Assembly (NCBI GenBank): GCA_963530895.1
Contig: CAUSFO010000028.1
Location: 1 to 19,029 of the forward strand
From: JABCPE02 sp963530895
GTDB taxonomy: Bacteria; Bacteroidota; Bacteroidia; Flavobacteriales; Weeksellaceae
Direction: 5' to 3'
Length of the DNA: 19,029 nt
The position numbers were made by a program, and so were the translations under genes. Shown in pieces: positions 14,401-19,029 of the stretch. Every line of letters begins with the position of its first letter. Within the stretch, counting starts at the first letter, position 1. The notes beneath the pieces were generated by a model. It was not told the origin of the DNA. It searched no databases and saw nothing but the letters and a program-made list of their open reading frames with translations.

Positions 14401-15681
14401 ATGAGTTATAAAAAAATCCTTATCATCACTTATTATTGGCCTCCTGCGGGCGGGCCAGGGGTTCAGCGATGGCTGAAATTTACAAAATACCTGCCGGAAT
14501 TTGGCTGGAAACCCACGGTTTTCATTCCAGAAAATCCATCTTATCCGCTTTTGGATGAGAGTTTGAGTAAGGATTTATCTCCTGATTTAGAGACTATTAA
14601 AACCAAAATTTGGGAGCCTTACCAGCTTGCCGAAATATTCAGTAAGAAGAATAAAAAATTTAAGTCAGGACAGTTTGATATTGGTGAAAACCAGTCTTTT
14701 ATGTCCAAGCTGTCTATTTTCATCAGAGGTAATTTTTTCATTCCCGATGCCCGAGTTTTTTGGGTAAAACCTTCCGTAGAATATTTGAAAAAGTATTTAA
14801 AGGAAAATCATTTTGATGCTTTGGTGACTACGGGGCCGCCTCACAGCCTTCATTTGATAGGTTTGGAGCTTAAAAAATATTTCCCAAATTTGAAATGGAT
14901 TGCAGATTTTAGAGATCCATGGACGGAAATTTCGTATTACAAGCATCTGAAACTCACAAAATGGGCGGACAAAAAGCACCGAACTCAGGAAGAAAAGGTC
15001 TTTAAAAATGCAGATATTACTCTTGCTACAAGTCCCACAGATGCTGAAAATTTAAGGAAAAAAGGCGCAAATGCATTCTGTATAACCAACGGGTTTGATG
15101 AAAATGAGCTGATTGTAGAAAAATCCAAAACAGAGAAATTTACTTTGAGCTATATCGGAGTTTTGGAGCAGCTTAGAAATCCTGAAAATCTTTGGGAAAT
15201 CCTGAATGCTTTGGTAGAGGAAAACGAAGATTTTTCAAAAGATTTTGAGCTGAAATTTGTGGGTAGGATAGACGATAAAATTTTGCAACAGATAGAATCT
15301 TCTACTCTTAGGAAAAATGTGAATTTATGTGGTTATCTTTCTCATAATAGGGCTGTTGAGGAAATGAATAATTCAGATATTCTGCTGATTACAAACTTCG
15401 ACCGTGATTCTTCCAAGGGAATCATTCCAGGGAAATTATTTGAATATCTGGCTGTTGGGAAAAAGATAGTTTCCTTTGGCCCGAAGGAAAGCGATGTAGC
15501 CGATATTTTGAAAGAAACAGGCTCTGGTAAGCACTTTGGATATGCTGATAATCAAGAAATTAAAAACTATATTTTAGAAATTTATCAGCAGTGGAAAACT
15601 GGAAATTTGGAAGCCAACCAGCAAAGTGTCCAGCAGTATTCTAGAAGAAATCTCACGAAAAAACTTTCAGAAATTTTATAA
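14401..15681 (+). CDS. Glycosyltransferase, GT4-like (GT-B fold)
   Basis: A 426-residue cytoplasmic glycosyltransferase. The N-terminal domain begins with ILIITYYWPPAGGPGVQRW (6-24), the glycine-rich acceptor-side loop of GT4-like enzymes. It contains DALVTTGPPHSLH (139-151) and DFRDPWTE (169-176). The C-terminal donor-binding domain carries GIIPGKLFEYLAVGKKIVS (340-358), the region where the glutamate of GT-B enzymes contacts the nucleotide sugar. No signal peptide or membrane helix is seen. It closes the operon with YfhO, so the two may work on the same surface glycan or glycolipid. The sugar and acceptor cannot be read from the sequence. A bidirectional terminator lies immediately downstream. 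Confidence 0.88.
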   Translation: MSYKKILIITYYWPPAGGPGVQRWLKFTKYLPEFGWKPTVFIPENPSYPLLDESLSKDLSPDLETIKTKIWEPYQLAEIFSKKNKKFKSGQFDIGENQSFMSKLSIFIRGNFFIPDARVFWVKPSVEYLKKYLKENHFDALVTTGPPHSLHLIGLELKKYFPNLKWIADFRDPWTEISYYKHLKLTKWADKKHRTQEEKVFKNADITLATSPTDAENLRKKGANAFCITNGFDENELIVEKSKTEKFTLSYIGVLEQLRNPENLWEILNALVEENEDFSKDFELKFVGRIDDKILQQIESSTLRKNVNLCGYLSHNRAVEEMNNSDILLITNFDRDSSKGIIPGKLFEYLAVGKKIVSFGPKESDVADILKETGSGKHFGYADNQEIKNYILEIYQQWKTGNLEANQQSVQQYSRRNLTKKLSEIL

Positions 15682-15685
15682 AATA

Positions 15686-15717
15686 AAAAGTGAAGACGCC
15701 TATGCATCTTCACTTTT
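15686..15717. terminator. Bidirectional terminator between convergent genes
   Basis: AAAAGTGAAGA (15686-15696) and TCTTCACTTTT (15707-15717) form a perfect 11-base stem with a 10-base loop. A-rich sequence precedes it and T-rich sequence follows. It can stop transcription from the glycosyltransferase on the plus strand and from the alkaline phosphatase on the minus strand. Confidence 0.85.
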
Positions 15718-15742
15718 ATTATGAGAGTTTAATTATTTCCAA

Positions 15743-17155
15743 TTAAAACTTATTTTCTACATGCGCGGCATTTAGCAAGAAATTGTGCATGTCAGTATTT
15801 CTTACAAATGATTTAAGGTTCTCACTACCAGGGCCGTACATCGCAAGTTCTGTGTAATCAGAAGAGTGGTCCATACTAATCCAGCCGACAGAAGTGTATG
15901 CTTTCTGCATCTCTGCTAATGCTCTGAATGGTAGGTTTTTATGGTTGTATAGTCCATCTTCTTTTTTAAGATTGTTGTAATAAGAAAGAAGTTCTTTTGC
16001 CTGTTCATCAGTTATAGCGAAACCTCCGCAAGCCTCTGCAATTCTGTCTTTTACGAAAGAAGTGCTGCTAGAAGCATGTATTCCTTGTAAAATCCAGTCA
16101 TTAGAGTGAGTGAATTTTTGTAAATGGTCAAAATTATCATTGGTTTTACTTCCGTAAATCAGCCCAGGGTTCGCATTTCCGTGGTCGCTGGTAATCACTA
16201 CCAAAGTATTTTTGTCTTTTTTAGCAAAGTCCATTACTACTTTTACAGCTTCATCGAAAGCGATTTGGTCAAATAACAGAGCTGCAATATCGTTTCCATG
16301 TGCTGCCCAGTCTACTTTTCCGCCTTCTATCTGTAGCGCAAAACCATTTTTGTGGTCTTTCATCTGGTCTATCGCCTTTTGTGCCATTTCGGCAAGGCTA
16401 GGGATGTTTTTTGATGCTTTTTCATCGCGTAAATGATCTACTGTATAAGGCACAGCATCTTCATCAAAAGTTCCTAAAATAGGCTTGTTTTTAGGAGCAT
16501 TGAGCATTTCTGATTTTGTTTTTGCGATGGTATATCCTTTTTTCGCAAATAAATCAAAAACATCTTTTTTATCCTTTCTTTTGTCTTTGTCAAAATACTG
16601 GCTACCGCCTCCCATCATTACATCAAAGTTTAGCTCTACATATTGCTCAGCGATGTGGTCCATGGCGTTTCTTCTTTTGCTGGTAACACAAAATCCTGCT
16701 GGAGTAGCGTGAGTGATAGGAACAGTGGTTACACAGCCTACTTTTTTTCCAGTTTGTTTGAATTTCTGAAGAATAGGCATGTTTTCCTTTCCGTTAGGGC
16801 TTACATTCAGGCTTCCGTTATTCACACGGACACCTCCTCCCCAAGAGGAACTTGCTGCTGCTGAGTCTGTTACGATAGCATTCGCAGAAGCCATATCCAT
16901 CAACGCTCTTTGGACAAGATTATCTTCGTAAAGTCCCACCCAGTTGGAACTTTGACCATTTTTTCTTTTTAGATAGATGTCTGCCATTATCATCGTTCCT
17001 ACACTCATCCCGTCACTTACCATGAAGATGATATTTTTGGCTTTTCTGCCGCGGAATTCTTCTTTTATAATGTTTGCTTTTGCTCCGAAGGGAGTTAGCA
17101 GCATTCCACCTAAAGCAGCTAATGAACCTGTTTTCAGAAAGTCTCTTCTTTTCAT
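15743..17155 (-). CDS. phoA: Tat-exported alkaline phosphatase, PhoA type
   Basis: Hydrolyses phosphate monoesters outside the inner membrane to release phosphate. The 470 residues begin with a twin-arginine signal, RRDFLK (3-8) followed by a hydrophobic stretch and AKA near residue 27, so the protein is exported folded with its metals. Catalytic and metal residues align with E. coli PhoA: Asp48 (SDGMS), nucleophile Ser98 in TDSAA, Thr148 in THATP, Glu277, Asp282 and His286 (EGGKVDWAAH), Asp324-His325 (SDHGN) and His430 (MDHSSD). Where E. coli has Arg166, this protein reads VTSKRR, so Lys160 or the next arginine must fill the phosphate-binding role. The gene is monocistronic and divergent from the TonB receptor. 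It is not a PafA-type enzyme, which has Thr as nucleophile. Confidence 0.92.
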   Translation of the reverse strand: MKRRDFLKTGSLAALGGMLLTPFGAKANIIKEEFRGRKAKNIIFMVSDGMSVGTMIMADIYLKRKNGQSSNWVGLYEDNLVQRALMDMASANAIVTDSAAASSSWGGGVRVNNGSLNVSPNGKENMPILQKFKQTGKKVGCVTTVPITHATPAGFCVTSKRRNAMDHIAEQYVELNFDVMMGGGSQYFDKDKRKDKKDVFDLFAKKGYTIAKTKSEMLNAPKNKPILGTFDEDAVPYTVDHLRDEKASKNIPSLAEMAQKAIDQMKDHKNGFALQIEGGKVDWAAHGNDIAALLFDQIAFDEAVKVVMDFAKKDKNTLVVITSDHGNANPGLIYGSKTNDNFDHLQKFTHSNDWILQGIHASSSTSFVKDRIAEACGGFAITDEQAKELLSYYNNLKKEDGLYNHKNLPFRALAEMQKAYTSVGWISMDHSSDYTELAMYGPGSENLKSFVRNTDMHNFLLNAAHVENKF

Positions 17156-17186
17156 TTTGATTTAGTATTTATAAATGAATTTTGTG

Positions 17187-17194
17187 CAAATATA
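17187..17194 (-). promoter_or_regulatory. -7 element of the alkaline phosphatase gene
   Basis: The plus strand reads CAAATATA, which is TATATTTG on the minus strand, an exact TAnnTTTG match 31 bases before the phoA start. No TTG at a suitable distance is seen, so control by an activator is possible. Confidence 0.45.
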
Positions 17195-17328
17195 CGGAAT
17201 AAAGCTGATGAATTTATTTTTTGAGCCAAAAAAGATGCTTTGATAATACAAAAGTTAAAGATGCTACTTTCTTAAAAATTGATGATAAAAATCATATTAT
17301 AGATTAACAAGAAAATAAAAAATAATAT

Positions 17329-17336
17329 TACTTTTG
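17329..17336 (+). promoter_or_regulatory. -7 element of the TonB-dependent receptor gene
   Basis: TACTTTTG matches TAnnTTTG exactly and predicts a leader of about 45 bases before the ATG at 17388. The -33 region is AT-rich without a clear TTG. The 232 bases between phoA and this gene hold only these two divergent elements, with no other gene. Confidence 0.45.
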
Positions 17337-17387
17337 TGTCATAATTTTTTAAAAAGATAACATAAGTTTAAATTTTATAATTCAATT

Positions 17388-19029
17388 ATGAACAAAAAAG
17401 TATTATTAGTGTCAAGTTTGTTAATGTCCTTAATGGGATATTCACAGACGGTGAAGGGTAGGGTAGTTCAGCATGATAATCCTGTTTCTAATGCCAGCAT
17501 TATACTAAAAAAGGGGGACAAAGAAATGACCTCTATGACCGATGCTTCGGGATTTTTTAATGTAACACTTACAGAAGGAGGAAGTTACACAATCAGTATC
17601 GTAGCAGAGGGAGCAAATCCATTGGAAAACCAAATTACAGTGGAGGATAATGGAGTTTTGGATTTAGGAGATGTGATTGTTTATCAGATGGTTACATCAC
17701 AACCCATGGTTGAGGAAAAACCTGTAGTTGAGCAGCCAACGGAACCAACAGAGCCTGTTGTAGCAAAAAATACTACAGACCCTAACGAGCCACAAGATGA
17801 GGAAGAAGACGGAAAAGTAAAAAAACTACAAACTGTAGAAATCATAGGAAGAGCGAGAAAAGACTATAATAGTGATTATTCTTTCTCTGCTTCTAAAATC
17901 GCTCTAAAAAACATGGAAGTTTCCCAAGCGATAACTACCGTGACTAAAGAGCTTATCACAGATAGAGGAATTACAAGATTAGGAGATGTGGTGAAGAATG
18001 TGAGTGGGGTGAACCAAACGAGTTTCTACAACTTATATTCTATCCGTGGGGTAACTCAAGCATCTGGATATAGAGAGAATAGATTAGTAAACGGTATGGC
18101 GACTTCTGTTTATTTCTTCTCTCAACCTCTAATGATGAACATAGAAAGGGTAGAAGTAATCAAAGGTCCTGCGAGTATGACTTTCTCTAGTACAGACCCA
18201 GGGGGAAGTATCAATATGGTAACTAAAAAACCTTTGTCTACGAATAGAAAAGAAGTTAGTCTAAGTGTTGGTAGCTATGGTGCTATTGTAGGAGCTTTAG
18301 ACTTTACAGGTCCTTTGAATAAGGATAAATCTTTACTATATCGTTTGAATTTAGGTTATGAAAACTCTGGAAGTTTCAGAGACCTGCAATTCAAGAAGGC
18401 GTATATGGTAGCACCTACAATCACATATGTGCCGAATGATAAAACAAGAGTGAATGTAGAGTTGGTATTGACTAATAACAACAATAGACTAGATAGAGGT
18501 CAGCCTATTTTCAAGGCAAATGCGGGTGAAAAACCAGCGCTTAACTCTACGCCAATAAGTTATGCTATCGGGGCGGCTAATGACTATAACAAGACATTGG
18601 ATATCAACTTGATGGGGAACTTGACTCACCAGTTTAATGAGTACATCGGTCTTAACCTTGCTTATATGAAACATATCTGGAATGAAGACCTAGTAGAGCT
18701 AAGAACAAACAACAAGTTTGGAAAAGATGCTACTGGGACAAGACAACCTTACTGGGTAGAGATGAGATATGTTCAGCGTCAGCAAAAATTCTTAACAGAT
18801 AATATCAATGCATACTTGAACGCAAACTGGAATATTGGTGAGTCTATCAAGAATAAAACTGTTGCAGGATATGATTTTATCGCTTTTGAAATTAGTAATG
18901 CAGGAGGAACTAATACTGTGAGAGATTACCTTGCTGATGATGTTACACCAAGAATTCCGCATTGGGATTTGAGAATTAAAGATGGTTCTCAGTACAAGTT
19001 AATGTACCCTGGTATGTATCAGCCACAAG
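17388..19029 (+). CDS. TonB-dependent siderophore-type outer-membrane receptor (5' part)
   Basis: The frame stays open from the ATG at 17388 to the window end, giving the first 547 residues of an outer-membrane receptor. A signal peptide (about 1-19, ending GYSQ) comes first. A carboxypeptidase-regulatory beta-sandwich domain (about 21-100) is typical of Bacteroidota receptors. A proline/glutamate-rich acidic linker (about 101-145) follows, then a TonB-box-like LQTVEIIGR (147-155). The plug domain (about 170-285) contains DVVKNVSGVNQT, YSIRGV and VEVIKGPASMTFSSTDPGGS, the style of FhuA/FpvA-like siderophore receptors. The rest is the start of the beta-barrel. Import of a ferric siderophore or a similar chelate is the likely role; the ligand is unknown. 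The gene is divergent from phoA. Confidence 0.9.
   Translation, partial: MNKKVLLVSSLLMSLMGYSQTVKGRVVQHDNPVSNASIILKKGDKEMTSMTDASGFFNVTLTEGGSYTISIVAEGANPLENQITVEDNGVLDLGDVIVYQMVTSQPMVEEKPVVEQPTEPTEPVVAKNTTDPNEPQDEEEDGKVKKLQTVEIIGRARKDYNSDYSFSASKIALKNMEVSQAITTVTKELITDRGITRLGDVVKNVSGVNQTSFYNLYSIRGVTQASGYRENRLVNGMATSVYFFSQPLMMNIERVEVIKGPASMTFSSTDPGGSINMVTKKPLSTNRKEVSLSVGSYGAIVGALDFTGPLNKDKSLLYRLNLGYENSGSFRDLQFKKAYMVAPTITYVPNDKTRVNVELVLTNNNNRLDRGQPIFKANAGEKPALNSTPISYAIGAANDYNKTLDINLMGNLTHQFNEYIGLNLAYMKHIWNEDLVELRTNNKFGKDATGTRQPYWVEMRYVQRQQKFLTDNINAYLNANWNIGESIKNKTVAGYDFIAFEISNAGGTNTVRDYLADDVTPRIPHWDLRIKDGSQYKLMYPGMYQPQ

Noticed and set aside
1..19029. CRISPR arrays, tRNA or rRNA genes, insertion sequences, phage genes
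   Set aside because: No regularly spaced repeats, tRNA-like cloverleaf ends, transposase motifs or phage proteins were found on either strand.

Overview
The window looks like chromosomal DNA of a member of the Bacteroidota, class Flavobacteriia, most likely of the Chryseobacterium/Elizabethkingia (Weeksellaceae) type. The DNA is AT-rich. Several genes have the Bacteroidota promoter core TAnnTTTG and no clear Shine-Dalgarno sequence. The gene content is also typical: a MoxR/Bat operon, a carboxypeptidase-regulatory-domain TonB receptor, a YfhO membrane protein, and DUF6263-like and DUF4834-like proteins. The family assignment is inference; no marker gene that would fix the genus is present.

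Region 1 (12-6053, minus strand) is one tightly packed operon in the order moxR, nrdG, nrdD, DUF58, BatD-like, batA. It runs off the left edge, where further bat genes would be expected. The moxR/DUF58/VWA part is the MoxR-ATPase/Bat (aerotolerance) module of the cell envelope. The oxygen-sensitive class III ribonucleotide reductase and its activase lie in the middle of it, and the nrdD stop codon overlaps the DUF58 start (TAATG). This is the most interesting arrangement in the window.

Region 2 (6054-9130, plus strand) begins with a 402-base intergenic stretch. It carries two good promoters, two inverted repeats and a 20-codon ORF. A complete P1B-2 type Zn/Cd/Pb-exporting ATPase follows, with its own terminator. 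After that come remnants of two genes joined to each other: a frameshifted 5' end of a yitT-family gene, then a 5'-truncated DinB-family gene. The area looks like a site of recent insertion and deletion.

Region 3 (9138-11187, plus strand) holds rlmB (23S rRNA 2'-O-methyltransferase), a DUF6263-like lipoprotein and a small DUF4834-like membrane protein. It ends at a strong intrinsic terminator.

Region 4 (11348-15681, plus strand) is a three-gene operon: a large YfhO-family membrane protein, a GNAT acetyltransferase that looks noticeably more AT-rich, and a family 4-type glycosyltransferase. YfhO and the glycosyltransferase suggest surface polysaccharide or glycoconjugate work. A bidirectional terminator separates this operon from the convergent gene.

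Region 5 (15743-19029) has a Tat-exported PhoA-type alkaline phosphatase on the minus strand. It is divergent from a TonB-dependent siderophore-type receptor that runs off the right edge. No RNA genes, CRISPR arrays, insertion sequences or phage genes were seen.
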